Source: Serpula lacrymans var. lacrymans S7.9
Lineage: Eukaryota > Basidiomycota > Agaricomycetes > Boletales > Serpulaceae
NCBI RefSeq assembly: GCF_000218685.1
Contig: NW_006763290.1
Coordinates: forward strand, 225,540-289,539
Direction of reading: 5' to 3'
DNA: 64,000 nucleotides
Under the pieces are notes generated by a model. It was not told the DNA's origin, made no database searches, and saw only the letters and a list, made by a program, of their open reading frames with translations. The translations under genes were made by a program, and so were the position numbers. How positions within the stretch are numbered: the first letter of the stretch is position 1; every line of letters starts with the position of its first letter. Below are positions 44,598 to 56,616 of this stretch, in pieces.

Positions 44598-45774
44598 CTG
44601 AGGGACCTTCGAGAATTCAGATGTACAGCCTACATCAAAATCCTAAATGCGGGAAAACTTGAATCCCATGCTAAGATTGGAAAATGGGTAGGATATGACT
44701 CAGAATCAAAGGGGTACCGCATATATTGGCCAGACAAATGCACCATTTCCATCAAACACGATGTCATTTTCAATCCAAACAAGTGGCTTGAACTGCTGCC
44801 TCAAAACAACCCACTCCTGCTTGATGTGGTTGAAGAAACAGACCAAAACAACCTGCAAACAAATTCATTAGCAAGGGAGCAACGCAAGGATGATGCACCT
44901 GTATTTTTGGCACAAGTGCCAGCCCAAGACAAACCGGCGGTCCTCAAACCAGCGCTAAACCCACCTAACGAGCCTCATCCAGTCAAACAAGGACCCAACC
45001 ACCCCATTTTAGAGGCCCAGGAGTGTCCGCGCCGTGGTCAGCCAAAACCACCTAGTTTCTATCAAAACCTACACAAAAACGGGCGCACAAACCTTGCATG
45101 GACATCAGATACAAAGGAAAGTGAGGCAGCGACTCACCAGTACGCTATAGCAGCGGCTGACGCTGCTGCCGAGTCGTCCAAAAACAACTTGCCCTCTATT
45201 ACCAAGGCGCTAAAAGGGCGCTACAGAACGGAGTGGTTAGCAGCCATAGAAGAAGAGATAAAACAGATAGAAAAATTGCATACCTGGGACCTGGTGGAGC
45301 CACCAGTGAACGCCAACATCATTTGCTCGCACTACGTGACACAAATCAAGCGAGGACCGAATGGAAACATCCTAAAATTTAAAGTGAGATTGGTTGCAAA
45401 TGGTATCACCCAAACATATGGGACAGAAAACACTGAAACATAGGCCGTCTCACAATTGACGACAAATTGTCTTGTACTCGCTCATGCAGCCGCTCTCAAC
45501 TGGAGAATCCATCAGATTGACATCAAGTCAGCCTATCTCAATGCAGAAGTGACTGAGGATATATATATGCAGCCACCAACAGAATATCTGAAAGCAAACC
45601 AAAGAGGCTTGGTCTGCAAGTTAAAGAAAGGTCTATATGGATTAAAACAGTCTGGAAAGCAATGGTATGAAAAGCTTACCACAACTTTCAAAAGACTTGA
45701 CTTCAAAAAATCTGAATACGACCATGCACTATTCATCAAATATAGCAACGGTGGAGGCATTATTGTCTCTGCAT
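44598..45774 (+). pseudogene. Copia pol fragment (integrase end to RT)
   Basis: Begins in the integrase C-terminal region (LREFRCTAYIKILNAGKLES, KIGKWVGYDSESKGYRIYWP), then a Pro/Asn-rich linker, then Copia RT: ALKGRYRTEWLAAIEEEIKQ, TWDLVEPP, FKVRLVANGITQTYG, NWRIHQIDIKSAYLNAEV, VCKLKKGLYGLKQSGKQWYE, DHALFIKYSNGGGIIVS. One stop (TAG at 45441) lies within the RT. It is cut before the YVDD motif by R1 copy 3. Both edges are junctions with unrelated elements, so only the middle of the element remains. Confidence 0.9.
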
Positions 45775-47576
45775 TGTCATGCACCAAAGTCGATTGGTAG
45801 CATGGACAGGTGTCAATAACAAAGCAAATATTCAAAAAGACTCGCCTTTCTGCCACACAGGCACAGTGCCACGTGGAATAGTAATTGATATTGCCTTTTT
45901 CAATCTTGTGACTGATAAGCACCACCTCTATTAGGCAATCCAGTTGCGCTCACCTTTGTTTTCCATTCGGTACTTTCCATGTTTCGGCATTTTGGCAAAT
46001 TTTTGCGTCGCCACAGGCTACACATTGCATTGCGCCCTCACCTTCATTGTTTCCCTTACTCCCCTTCCTTTGCCTAGCCCCACCATGGGCCCCTTCTTCT
46101 CCTTTTTATTCTCACCCAACGGTCATTTCTGGATCCCCATTCTAGTCCATCTCTTTGTCACCTCCACCCTCCTCCTCCTCATCTTCTTTGCTCCCCCACC
46201 ATTTCTGATGTCACCACTTCCTATCCGCTTCCGTTGCCAATCCGTCAACTACCATGTGCCGCTGCTGATATCAGCAAAGCCCTGGTGGCCGGTTCAAATA
46301 GGGCAACAGGTCCATCTTCATAACATCAATCTGCCATCATATACTATCAAAACATCAGTCGCTCGTCTCGCCCGGTTGGAGTGTGGGTGGGTAGTTTTTG
46401 AGCTGGAGAAGGTTCATCCCCTTGCGTTGCCCATGTTCATTGCTGTCCCATTCACTTGGGTACACTTATCTTTTGTCCATCATCTTCGCTACAGCTACAT
46501 CTACCACACACTGCCTGGGACTCACTTGTTCCAAATTGGAACCACTCCTCTCCCTCCCTTGTTTGACCAGGTGGTCCAACACAACCAGTCCATTGGGAAG
46601 GCCATGGAACCATTGGATTTGGACTAGGTGGTGGACTGGTGGCTCCAGTTTCTTTTTTTCAGCAGAACATTCATTTGCAGTGCAATTATTTTTTATTTTT
46701 GAATCATTTTTAAGGACACATATTTTTTTAGAATGCCTGACTGACAATAAAGGAACTGTGTTGATACTGATAGTGTTTTGCCTTGCCCTTTTTTTACTGC
46801 ATCTTCCCATGACATCATGATTTTCCTGCTCTCTTTTTGCTATTGGACTTTACTTTATGGCTGTACAAACCTGTGACATTACTCACAGCATTCATTGTTT
46901 TATCCCTTTCTTTTCCTTTTTTTGACAATCTTATCCTGTACTACCTATGCAGGATTTGTCAGCGTACATTCCTTCCTTCATGTTCTTTCTCATTCTTTTT
47001 GCACAGCTATACTGTGCATAGCCTACTTTTCTTTCACTATATAAACCGCTGTATTTTACCTTGTAAAAAAAACAAAGAACTCAATTCCAGACTTCTTCTC
47101 TAATTTCAAGTTCACTACTCTGCTGCTTGTGATCCAGTGTGGCCACAACACTTCCCACTGCTACTACTGTTAACTGCTGTCATCGTCACTCGTCACTTTT
47201 AAAGTCTTTATCATCCCTTTCAATTAGAGTCCTTCTGAGTGCTATAGTTTGTGCGTCAGGAGCCTGCTATCACTGGGAACCGTGTCATCTTATCGTTCTC
47301 AAACCTACCTTGTGCTACGATTAGCAAGGTAGTGCTCATCTATACTCGTCATAAAGCCCCTATCCTCTTTAAATTCAACTATCCCTCCTCAAACCCACAC
47401 CCATACATCTCTGGGTTTTACTTTGAAGGATCTTCATACATACCATCCCACAAACAACCAGAGCACCCACTGTTCTAGGAGGCAAAGCCCATAAACAAGT
47501 TCCGTGGAATCTGGGAGGATTGTTTGTTAGTTTGTTTTTGTGTGTGGTTTTCTAACAACAGTTCTCATCATCGACA
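45775..47576 (+). repeat. 1.8-kb repeat R1, copy 3
   Basis: TGTCATGCACC to CATCATCGACA. The left neighbour is Copia RT (+) and the right neighbour is gypsy RT (-), so it sits at a junction of two broken elements. TATATAAACC near 47040. Confidence 0.88.
46085..46627 (+). CDS. orphan 180-aa ORF of repeat R1, copy 3
   Basis: Third copy of the ORF, again with CACCATGGGCC start context and 180 residues (MGPFFSFLFSPNGHFW ... AMEPLDLD). An in-frame extension to 45944 exists. Substitutions relative to copies 1 and 2 are many (N/D, I/V, H/R) but none breaks the frame. No family recognised. Confidence 0.45.
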   Translation: MGPFFSFLFSPNGHFWIPILVHLFVTSTLLLLIFFAPPPFLMSPLPIRFRCQSVNYHVPLLISAKPWWPVQIGQQVHLHNINLPSYTIKTSVARLARLECGWVVFELEKVHPLALPMFIAVPFTWVHLSFVHHLRYSYIYHTLPGTHLFQIGTTPLPPLFDQVVQHNQSIGKAMEPLDLD

Positions 47577-48859
47577 TTGTACATTATTGTACCCCCATCT
47601 GAGATCCATTTTTGTCAAGATCTTGGCACCAGCCAATTTGTCTACTAGCTGACTGATCAAAGGCAGCGGATACGCATTTTTAACTGTGTGCTCATTCACG
47701 TAACGATAGTCCATAATCATACACTTCTTTCCATCCTTTTTAGGAATGAAGAACACCGGGGACGTCATAGGACTTTTGGAAGGTCTGATGTAACCCTTCC
47801 TAAGCTGTTCGTCTATGAAACTTGATACCTCATCTCTTTCTGGAGCAGAGAGTGGTATCATGTGTCCTTTTCTCGGTTTGAAGGTGTCTTTCAAATCTAT
47901 AGCAAGGTCCCAAGGCTTAGCCTCAGGGAAGCGCTCTGACTTATGTTTTGAAAAGGATTTCCAGAAGTCATGGTACTTGGGAGGTACCAGCCTCTTAATC
48001 TCTTCCTCGAGTGTTACCTCATCATTGTCATTGTCAATCTTTCCTAAAGATCTGAGCTCATAAACGTGACCAGTGTTTATCTTTTCAAGACGCTCATCGT
48101 GACCGATGTGATTTGGTTTACCCAAGTTCACACATTCCTGAGGGCAACGTGACAATGTGACAACCCATGTCTGCCAGTCAATCTCAGGATTGTGTTTAAA
48201 TAGCCAGGTCCAGCCCAAGATTAAATTAATCTTCCCTAGTTGGGTAGCTTCAGCAGTGACTCATTCTCTGTGTCCTTGGTACTTGACAACAAAAGAACAT
48301 TTGTGCGTGATACAGCCACCTGCGTTAAGCGTACCCTCAACATTATAGACAGGAATAGATACATCTGATTTGGGAGTCCAATCTGCTCCGCCCAGACCTG
48401 GTCTATGAAGATTCTGTTAGCGCCTGAATCAAGCAGTGCACTTGTTGGGTGTACTATGCCCCGGGCAAGGTTTTCCATGCCAACGTCTAAACAGATCTCC
48501 TTTTGGAATAAATATGTGCGCATCAACACACGCTTTGGGATTTTGGGAAAGGGTGGCTCCAACAAAGAAGAAGTTTTGAAAGTTACATGTTTTTCTATTT
48601 CATTTTTACCAGAATCAAGTACCCTATTGTTTGTCTTGCCGGGGCCACGCTCCAAGGGAGACACTGGTGCAGCGGTAGTATCATAAATATTACAGTCACA
48701 ATGCTTCATACAGGTACAGGTTTCAGATAACAAATTTAGAAATTTATTTACAAATAAGGGAGTCATCCCCTTCTTTCCATTATTGCTCGTGCAACACCCC
48801 GGAGCAGGGGCCACCTTGTTGTGGTTTACTTCATTGTTCATAGGAGCAAAGGCACCCAA
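47577..48859 (-). pseudogene. gypsy pol fragment (protease to start of RT)
   Basis: Protease keeps ALLDSGANRIFIDQVW (intact DSG). A single-base deletion shifts frame near 48370 (after EQIGLP). The second frame resumes with GWTWLFKHNPEIDWQTW, DTFKPRKGHMIPLSAPERDE, GYIRPSKSPMTSPVFFIPKK and TKMDLRWGYNNV at the junction. Confidence 0.9.
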
Positions 48860-48864
48860 GTGAC

Positions 48865-49926
48865 CTAAGCTCTGAACTCTTTTCCCTGAGCCTTCATCTC
48901 ATTGACCTGTTGGTCATAGAAGAAAGCTCGGATTTCGTCGTACAAACGACCGGCCAAAGAGTTGAGCCGATTGTCCGGTTTTTCTGTTTCTAATTGGCGC
49001 GCCTGGCGCCCTTGGTTATTTTTTTGTTGAGCGGCCTGCACTCCATTTCTACAATCATGTGCCATGTGCCCCTCCTGCCCACAGTTGAAGTAGGTGAATC
49101 TGCGCTTTTGTCCGCCCTGGACCGCGCCAATATCCATTGGAGCACCCCGACCTGGTTGCAGCCCAAACGGCTGGAACCCGTGAGAGTGATGTTGTTTTTG
49201 GTTTGATGACCCAGGGTGCCTCTGGGAATTGTTGTTTTTGGTGGTGGACCCGCCACCTTGGTGCATTTTGTAGAGCTCTATGGCCCTACCAATCTTTCTC
49301 ACCTCCTCTGCTGCTACAGAGAGGTCATCATTTCTCATATCTTGCAGATAGAGCTGTTCTGCAATGTGGGGGTTCACATTGCGTTCCAGCAGCTCTACTG
49401 CATGTTCATTACCAAGACCCCCTTGAATAGAGAGGGCCAGGAACTGGGTTACGAAATCATCCGTCCTCATGTTGCCTTGTTTGAAGGAACGGATTTGCTG
49501 ATGCGCCCAGTCACGCTCAGCTTGCAGTTTGAAGTATTTTTTGATCTCTACTTTGAGATTGTCCCAGGTGGGCCACACTCCCGCAGTGTAGCACTCCTGC
49601 ATTCTAACTTGGGCATATCGACCCGCCACAGGTCCTTTTAGTCAAGATAGCACCACAGTGGCTACCTCAAAATTGTCGGCAAATGCATCCCAATTTGCCT
49701 TGACCCAAATTTGGAGCTTGATCCACCATTCGGCAAATTGTGCTGTCTCCTTTGAAGGCAACAGGGTCAGCGACAACTTAGACTTTCTTGTTGAACTTCT
49801 TCTCTACCGAGGGGGTTGCCGCAAGGGATTTGCCTGCAGCTTGGCGAGTTGCGTGGTTAACACCAAGATCTGTTGCTGCATGTTATGCAACAGAGCGTTG
49901 ACATCTTGTTGAGGTTGCAACGACAT
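48865..49926 (-). pseudogene. gypsy gag, second copy
   Basis: Begins MSLQPQQDVNALLHNMQQQ; contains MQECYTAGVWPTWDNLKVE (the empty site of the 1.65-kb transposon) and FKQGNMRTDDFVTQFLALSI. The zinc knuckle reads YFNCGQEGHMAHDC, with the first Cys changed to Tyr relative to the + strand copy. The 5' part (49630-49926) has frameshifts. Confidence 0.88.
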
Positions 49927-49929
49927 GTC

Positions 49930-50444
49930 AACTTGTTCTCTTTGTAAAGTATAAAAAATGTAACTGGGGGTCCCCACTTGCTATCTGCGGATCTACCTCT
50001 TCCCAGCTGAGTATCGGGTTTCAATCCCCAACTACCCACACTACAGTATTTGAAAATGTATATAAAGTTATAGTATTTAAACCCTGGTCCAAACGGTTGT
50101 CAGGGGGTGGTCCGCTTGTTAAGCTGTCAACCCTTCTCCAGACTGGCAGAGGCAAGTGCCCGGCCTGGTCAGAGGTATTCGAAGAGGAAAATTTGTATTT
50201 CTAAATCTAATCAACAGAGGTTCCACACCAGCTGCTGAGCTATAGTACTCCCCTTAACGCTGGGGGCCGCGTATCATAGGTTTTTGTTTCTTCTCCCAAA
50301 GCACTACAAGGCCGTTGCGAAGAGCGCACCTATCTGCTATATGGGATATTCCCAAACAATAACTAAATCTCCTTCACCCTGGAGTCCGGGTTCCCAGTGG
50401 GACTTTTTGCACAACATGCGAGAGAGTAGAAGAGCAGGTCCTAA
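49930..50444 (-). other. gypsy 5' leader, second copy
   Basis: Inverse of the leader at 20270-20764; contains CACTTGCCTCTGCCAGTCTG on the - strand. No gene. Confidence 0.7.
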
Positions 50445-50614
50445 TGTAACAACCAAGAGTTAGTTACTCTGGCGCACACAGGAACACACTATAAAGGTAG
50501 TGAATGGGGGGTGGTTACCCCTTAAGCTGCAGGAGTTTGTTGGTTAACAACAGGAGGACTCGCTGAGGAGTCTCCTTGATCTATTGGGGTATTTATACTA
50601 ATACAGAGTGTTTG
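50445..50614 (-). repeat. LTR A fragment (R/U5 part)
   Basis: TGTAACAACCAAGAG... is the inverse of the LTR end. Similarity stops near 50614, where CTATAG-rich sequence takes over. Confidence 0.85.
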
Positions 50615-51224
50615 TACTATATATATAAATGCATTCATAGAAACTATAGTACTATCAGTGCAATCATAGCTTTTATAGCACAGTAGTAGGCAAAATCTTA
50701 ACCAAGGGGAGAAGTCTCTATATTTCCCTCAAATTCTGGATCAATCTAATAAACTTGTTCAACAGTAAAAAAGGCCAGACGTGTTTGGAGTCAAGTATAT
50801 TAATATAGGCAAGGTACTATAAGTGCTCTTATAGCCTATGGCAGCCTACATAGCTCCTATAGCTGTAAAGGTCATAGTTATAGTAATATAGTTCAAACTG
50901 CTTAAAAGGGCTAATATCATACAGCATTAATCAATTACGTAGTCTGTATTAGTGAAATAGTAGTTTGTATCTTTGATATTTATAAACATAAGAATAATGA
51001 TTTATCCAAATCTAGGTGGTGACAATGAGTAAAAAAATAACCTGTCCATAAAAGGTCAATATATAACACCTGTATAATACATTTTATAAGCTCTCATGGT
51101 GTAGTGGATGAATATGTGATGTGTGGCTATAGTTCACTTAGTCACCCAAAAACCGACTAACAGGATGAGAGTTCAAATCCTGTCTGTGTGGATTTTCTTA
51201 ATCAGCCACACAATAATTTCCAAC
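50615..51224. other. CTATAG-rich non-coding stretch
   Basis: Repeated ACTATAG, TTATAGC and CTCCTATAGC words resemble the subterminal zones of the CATCAGG family; with 51639-51800 it probably represents an older, end-less member split by the LTR at 51225-51638. No gene apart from the tRNA-like sequence. Confidence 0.5.
51083..51192 (+). ncRNA. tRNA-like sequence with A and B boxes (possible SINE head or decayed tRNA)
   Basis: TGGTGTAGTGG fits the pol III A box and GTTCAAATC fits the B box, about 75 bases apart. The acceptor (GCTCTCA) has no 3' partner and the T-stem does not pair well, so a working tRNA is unlikely. Confidence 0.3.
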
Positions 51225-51638
51225 TGTTACGATCTCTATTGGACATTTAAGGACTACTCATTTCTTTTTACTCATCGGTTATACCATCGGACCGATGGCT
51301 CATTTCCTTCACGTACACTTCCGTTCCTCTCGCATTCACAGTACCTATTATAGTACTTAGTCCTCAACAGACGGACCTGCCCTAGATAGGACCTAACTCC
51401 TATCATCAATCCCCTTCCATTATAAATACCATGTAATAGCAGTAGTATTCTCCAATACGATTCTACACAGTTTACGCTTACAAAGCTAGACTCCTAAGAT
51501 CAGACTTCTATTCAGAAGAAGACCAACTCCCGTTGGAAAACCTCCACTCAGAACTACGTTCTCGAACTTGTCTTCGGATAAGTCTCTTTACAAACCTCGA
51601 CGAACCCTCAGACTTTGTTAAGCACTTCGTGCGTAACA
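51225..51638 (+). repeat. solo LTR, family C (414 bp)
   Basis: TGTTACGATCTC to GTGCGTAACA, flanked by CCAAC (51220-51224) and CCAAC (51639-51643). TATA-like TATAAATACC in the middle. Same family as the inverted copy at 55784-56616. Confidence 0.93.
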
Positions 51639-52911
51639 CCAACATCTATTAGAGTATTTATAGAGCTATATGAGGCTCTATAGATAGCAAAGGTTCTATA
51701 GCAGGTTTAACCACTATAGTAGCTTTATGAGCACTTATATTGCTATCACTGTGGGGATCAACTTATATTAGCTAGACTTGCAGTTGTCAGGCAACAAATA
51801 CGAAGCTATATAACAAAGCACAATGCCTGGTCAAGTCCTTGCTGGAAGGCGGTGAATCAGGGTATGAGGATGAAGAGTATCGGTATAAGCGCAAATCCAA
51901 ACTAATATTGAACTAGAGAACAATACATCGAGTATGTACTTCTTTATATAGTGAACGGCGATGGTCAGACCGAGAAAGGGAAGAACTGAGAAAGTGGTCT
52001 GACCAGCTAGCTAACCAATAAGAAAAAAGGAGAAGGTGGTCCGATCTATCATTTTTACTAATCGTATGAGAAAACGTATTGGTAAGGGATGTACGATTGG
52101 TTGTATCAGTAAGCCCATGAGAAGGCGCTGACTCACAACCTTCTTCGCTTATCAATATTCCTCCGAAGTATTCCCAGACATAGCACTGGATCGTGGCTTA
52201 TGTCATCTGGATATCTTCTCGAGGGTCGACAACAAGTCTACCTCGTCGTAGGTATGATAGGACGTGAGTGTGAATAGAAAATAAGAAGAAAAAGGATAAA
52301 AGTAATAAGACACCTGCGGTAATCTCTAGTCCGAGGGCAAGAGGAGTGACGGGGATCGAGTCTGCTAACCACGACATGACGGGAATGCGATAAGAAAAAT
52401 CGATTCCTCACAGCAGTGTGATCTTACAGTTATTTTGTTGTAAAAATATACCATTTATATCTAAGGAAAATATGAAGCAAAATTCTAAAATATAATCCCT
52501 AATATCATTTGCCTGTCCTCACAGCATTGAGTCTGGACTTTTTAGTAAAATCATTGTACTACTGTCTCATATATTATATAGGAAATATTTACAAAATGAT
52601 CATGCTCAAGGCAGGCAACATAAAGAGAATATTTTGTAGATAATATTTATAAAATTCTCTGAGGATCCACTCTAAATTGCACCATCATTGATCCTAAGCA
52701 TTTATTATGAAACATTTCAAACTCATATCTTCCTTATATTCAACCCTTATCCACAGCATTTTTTTGAAATTATTTCTAATTATCTTCCAGACTGTTTTCA
52801 TCCTTGAACTGCAGCTTTGATTCACAATCAAAGCTGCAGTCCAATGATGAACACGTCACATGTGACATAATTCCTTGTGTGACTATTTCCCTGAAATTTA
52901 ATTGAATCCTG
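51639..52911. other. non-coding repeat-derived stretch
   Basis: First 160 bases are CTATAG-rich. 51850-52430 looks like a decayed LTR element in inverse orientation (runs of TGGTCTGACC/GGTCCGATC), but I cannot assign it. A hairpin lies at 52808-52840. No gene. Confidence 0.45.
52808..52840. repeat. 33-nt perfect hairpin
   Basis: Arms ACTGCAGCTTTGATT and AATCAAAGCTGCAGT (15 bp) around a CAC loop. No U-tract follows, so it is not a terminator-like site; probably mobile-element debris. Confidence 0.85.
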
Positions 52912-53038
52912 CGCAGTGCGAGAAGTGGAGTTTGAACAATAATGGAAAGTGCCGCATGGCACAGGGTGTGAAAACTACAAAGGAAAGTTTGAAGAGGAGA
53001 ATGAAAACTAAAGGTCCAAAAATTGTGTTATTGTAACA
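52912..53038 (-). repeat. LTR A fragment (U3 end)
   Basis: Inverse of the LTR A start (GTGCCGCATGGCAC, AAAATTGTGTTATTGTAACA). Its true terminus abuts the interior of R1 copy 4. Confidence 0.8.
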
Positions 53039-54019
53039 GGTAAGGCCATGGAACCGTCAGATTTGGACTAGGTGGTGGACCAGTGGCTCCAGTTTTTTTT
53101 TTCAGCAGAACATTCATTTGCAGTGCAGTTATATTTGATTTTTGAATCATTTTTATGGACACATTTTTTTAGAATGCCTGACTGACAACAAGGGAACTGT
53201 GTTGTTACTGATATTATTTTGCCTTGCCTTTTTCTACTGCATATTCCCATGACATCATGATTTTCTTACTCTCTTTCTGCTATTGGACTTTGTTTTATGG
53301 CTGTACAAACCTGTGATATTACCTACGCAGCATTAATTGTTCTATCCCTTTCTTTTCCTTATTTTGATGATCTTATCCTGTACTACCTATGCAGGATTTG
53401 TTAGTATATATTCCTTATTTCATGTTTTTTCTCATTCTTTTTGCACAGCTATACTGTGCATAGCCTTCCTTTCTTTTACTATATAAACCCCTGTATTCTG
53501 CCTTGTAAAAACAAGAGATCCAATCCAGACTTCTTCTCAAATGTCAAGTTCACTACTCACTGCTACTTGTGATTCAGTGTGGTCACAACACTTCCTACTG
53601 CTACTACTGTTAACTGCTGTCATTGACACTCTCCACTACAGAATTCACTGTCATCCTTTTTGATTAGAGTTCTTCTGAGCACTACAGTCTGTGCGTCAGG
53701 AGCCTGCTATCACTGGGAACCTTGTCACCTCATCATTCTCAAACCTACCTTGTGCTACAATTAGCAAGGTAGTGCTTGTCCATACTCGTCCCAAAAGTCT
53801 CTATCATCTACCTTCCAACTATCCCTCCTCCTCAAAACCCACACCCATACATCTCTGGGTTTACTTCAAAGGATCATTATACATACCACCCCATAAACAA
53901 CCAGAGCACCCACAATTCTAGAAGGCAAAGTCCATAAACAAATTCTGTGGAATCTGGGAGGATTGTGTGTTTGTTTGTTTTTTTGTGTGGTTTTTTAACA
54001 ACAGTTCCCACCACCAACA
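53039..54019 (+). repeat. repeat R1, copy 4 (3' half only)
   Basis: Starts GGTAAGGCCATGGAACCG, inside the last codons of the R1 ORF, and runs to the R1 3' end (TTTTAACAACAGTTCCCACC). The ORF is missing. More diverged than the other copies. Confidence 0.85.
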
Positions 54020-55783
54020 ACAGACCAGAGCCTATCAAGGCCTGGTGTGTTTATAGCGGAACAAGTCCACCCAAAACCAGGTGCAAACAAGCTACCAGTG
54101 AGGATGCAACAACGATGTGATGAATGAGATGAAAAGAAAGAAGAGCCACCCAAACCAAAATAACAATCATATTATGATGTAGTTACAGTAATTCAGGAAT
54201 ATTTACAGGGGGGGTAGAAGTTTGATGTAAGGCAGTGCAATTAACTCAAGATGTCTTCAATAAAGGAGAAACACACCGGAAGACCACCATCCCATTGCTT
54301 TGACAATGTGAGGAGGCACTCCTCTGAGTAGGAACTCTGTGGTTCCACCAATACGAAAGAAATAGCCTGTTAAAGGTGGGTGGTTGGATTGGCAGACAAT
54401 TGGGTTGACACAATGTAGAAAGGCACATTTAGTCAGTGCAACACGTTTGAGTGGTGTTATATAACTGAAGAGGAGATCTGAGGGTTGTGCTTGTTGACTA
54501 TAAAGTGGACCATAAGAGCAGAGCAGGGGTGGTGCAGTTTTTTTGACAGCTGACAAAGATATCTTCACCCAGATTCTTCTTAGTTGTAGTCCAAGGGAGG
54601 TTAAGTACATGAGAACCAACTAACAAGGATGTTGGACAGAGGGAGGAGGCTGAGGGAAAATGGGAGCAAGGGAATTTTGATTGTGAGATGGGGAGGAGTT
54701 CTCCAAGGCAGGCTTGCCCCCAAAAGGTAATGGAAGTGATTGCAGGGCATGTTGTGTTAAAAGGATTTGTGGAATCCAAGTTGCAATAGAGGAGCTGTAG
54801 CATGGAGTGTGCAACAGGAGGATAAGTGGGCTGCTTGAGATGGGCAGGAGACAATCTGTTGCAACCTTTCAGCACATATTCAAGTTGAATACCAGCATTA
54901 TAGGGATGATTGTTGACAATATGCCAAGCATGGACACCTGACAACACATTGCATATGTAGTAGAAGGAGTGAATGCCAGCGTGAAAGGAGGCATATGCAC
55001 AGGGGAGGAGTTGCAGAAGAGTAGAAATTTGCATACACCCTGGTCCTATTTTGTGATAGTTGTTGGTGCCCACACTTCAATAATGATGAAGTTAGACTAA
55101 TTGTAAAAGGAGAGGATGTGTGGATTGGGGGGGATGAAGATGTGGAATGGTGTTTGATAGAATGGTGTGTATTTCAGAGTTGGATAGGAGACTCATGAGG
55201 GACAGAGGGAAAGGTGCAGAAAGTAGCGACAAACTGAATTTATTTTGTATTTTTCTACGGACATGGACATGGAGCTACATAAGGAACAAGATGTACAGGA
55301 ATCTTAGGTGGTAAATAAAAGAGAGAGATGTTGGCAGGGGCAAGAACCCTTGAAGGGTCATCAGCAATGTTCTGCAAAGAGGGGACCCAAGTTATTGTAA
55401 ACCACAGCTTGTGGTCCTGGAATAGGATGATGATGCGGCAGAGAGAGGCATTTAGGTGGGCTTTTGTGAGGAGCCTAAGGAGAAGGTGCCAACTACACCC
55501 ACATTATCGGAATGCAAGATGAAGTGGTGGTTATGGAAACCGGCTGCTATGATGCAATGGAGCACAAGCTCCATTGCAATCAGCTTGGCCATCTGTGGCT
55601 CAGCCTGGACAAAGGGGCCATGCAAGATAGAAAGTTTCAAAGACAAATCTGATGCCCCAAGAAGTGGAGGCATCAAGAAATATGGGAATAGAGGAGGGGG
55701 AAGGGGGTGCAAGGATGAGCATGCCACACCAAGGCTGGGCAAGTTGATTAGACCACCGGAGAATATTGGGGAGTACGCCAGAG

Positions 55784-56616
55784 TGTTACTGTTACGATAA
55801 CACAATTTTTGGACCTTTCCTTTATTTTCATTCTCCGCTTTAACCTTGTACTTTAGCTTTCACACATGGTGCCACGTGGCATTTCCCCTTTTGTCCAAAC
55901 TCCTCTTTCTTGCGCCGCGTTGCCTTTCTTCTTATTTTAGACACAACTCTCTCACACAGTGGAGCTGGCCATGCGGGCTAGGCCCCATGACATCATCAGC
56001 CACTGTCTCTATCAACTGTATAGTACACATGTACAAACAACCCTGTAGTAGTATATATACCCCAATAGATCCAGGAGACTCCTCAGCGAGTCCTCCTGTT
56101 GTTAACCAACAAACTCACTGCAGCCTAAGGGGTAACCACTCCCATCATCTTCTTTATAGTGTGTTTCTGTGTGCGCCAGAGTAAGTCACTCTTGGTTGTT
56201 ACAGTTACACATGAAGTGCTTAACAAAGTCTGAGGGTTCGTCAAGGTTTGTAAAGAGACTTATCCGAAGACAAGTTTGAGAACGTAGTTCTGAGTAGAGG
56301 TGTTCTAATGAGAGTTAGTCTTCTTCCGAGTGGGAGTCTGATCTTAGGAGTCTAGCTTTGTAAGCGTAAACTGCGTAGAATTGTATTAGAGAATACTACT
56401 ACTGTTACACGTGTATTTATAAGGGAAAAAACCGGTGATAGGAGTTAGGTCCTATCTAGGGCAGGTCCGTCTGTTGAGGACTAAGTACTATACTAGGTAA
56501 CGCGACTACGAGAGGAACAGAAATGTACGTGAAGGAAATGAGTCATCAGTCCAGTGGTATAACCAATGAGTAAAGAGAAATGAGTAGTCCGTAAATGTCC
56601 AATAGAAATTGTAACA
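55784..56616 (-). repeat. LTR family C, inverted, with LTR A nested in it
   Basis: LTR C sequence is 55784-55789 plus 56209-56616 after removing the nested LTR A. Flanked by CAGAG (55779-55783) and CAGAG (56617-56621). It splits the DIRS-like element. A solo LTR; no internal part present. Confidence 0.93.
55790..56203 (+). repeat. solo LTR A (414 bp) nested in LTR C
   Basis: TGTTACGATAACAC to CTTGGTTGTTACA with GTTAC on both sides (55785-55789 and 56204-56208). The target was the TGTTACACATG terminus of LTR C. Confidence 0.95.

Larger units (their letters stand above)
47577..50614 (-). mobile_element. second gypsy copy, inverted and truncated
   Basis: Read right to left: partial LTR A (50614-50445), leader, gag (49926-48865), then pol from 48859 to RT, cut at NNV in front of the RT core by R1 copy 3. 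It lacks the insertions seen in the + strand copy, so it documents their empty sites. About 3 kb remain. Confidence 0.9.

Noticed and set aside
51083..51192. Functional tRNA gene
   Set aside because: A and B boxes are present, but the acceptor and T stems do not pair.
54246..55073. Crypton DNA transposon (tyrosine recombinase alone)
   Set aside because: RNase H-like and RT-like segments in the same strand and order upstream indicate a DIRS-type retroelement.
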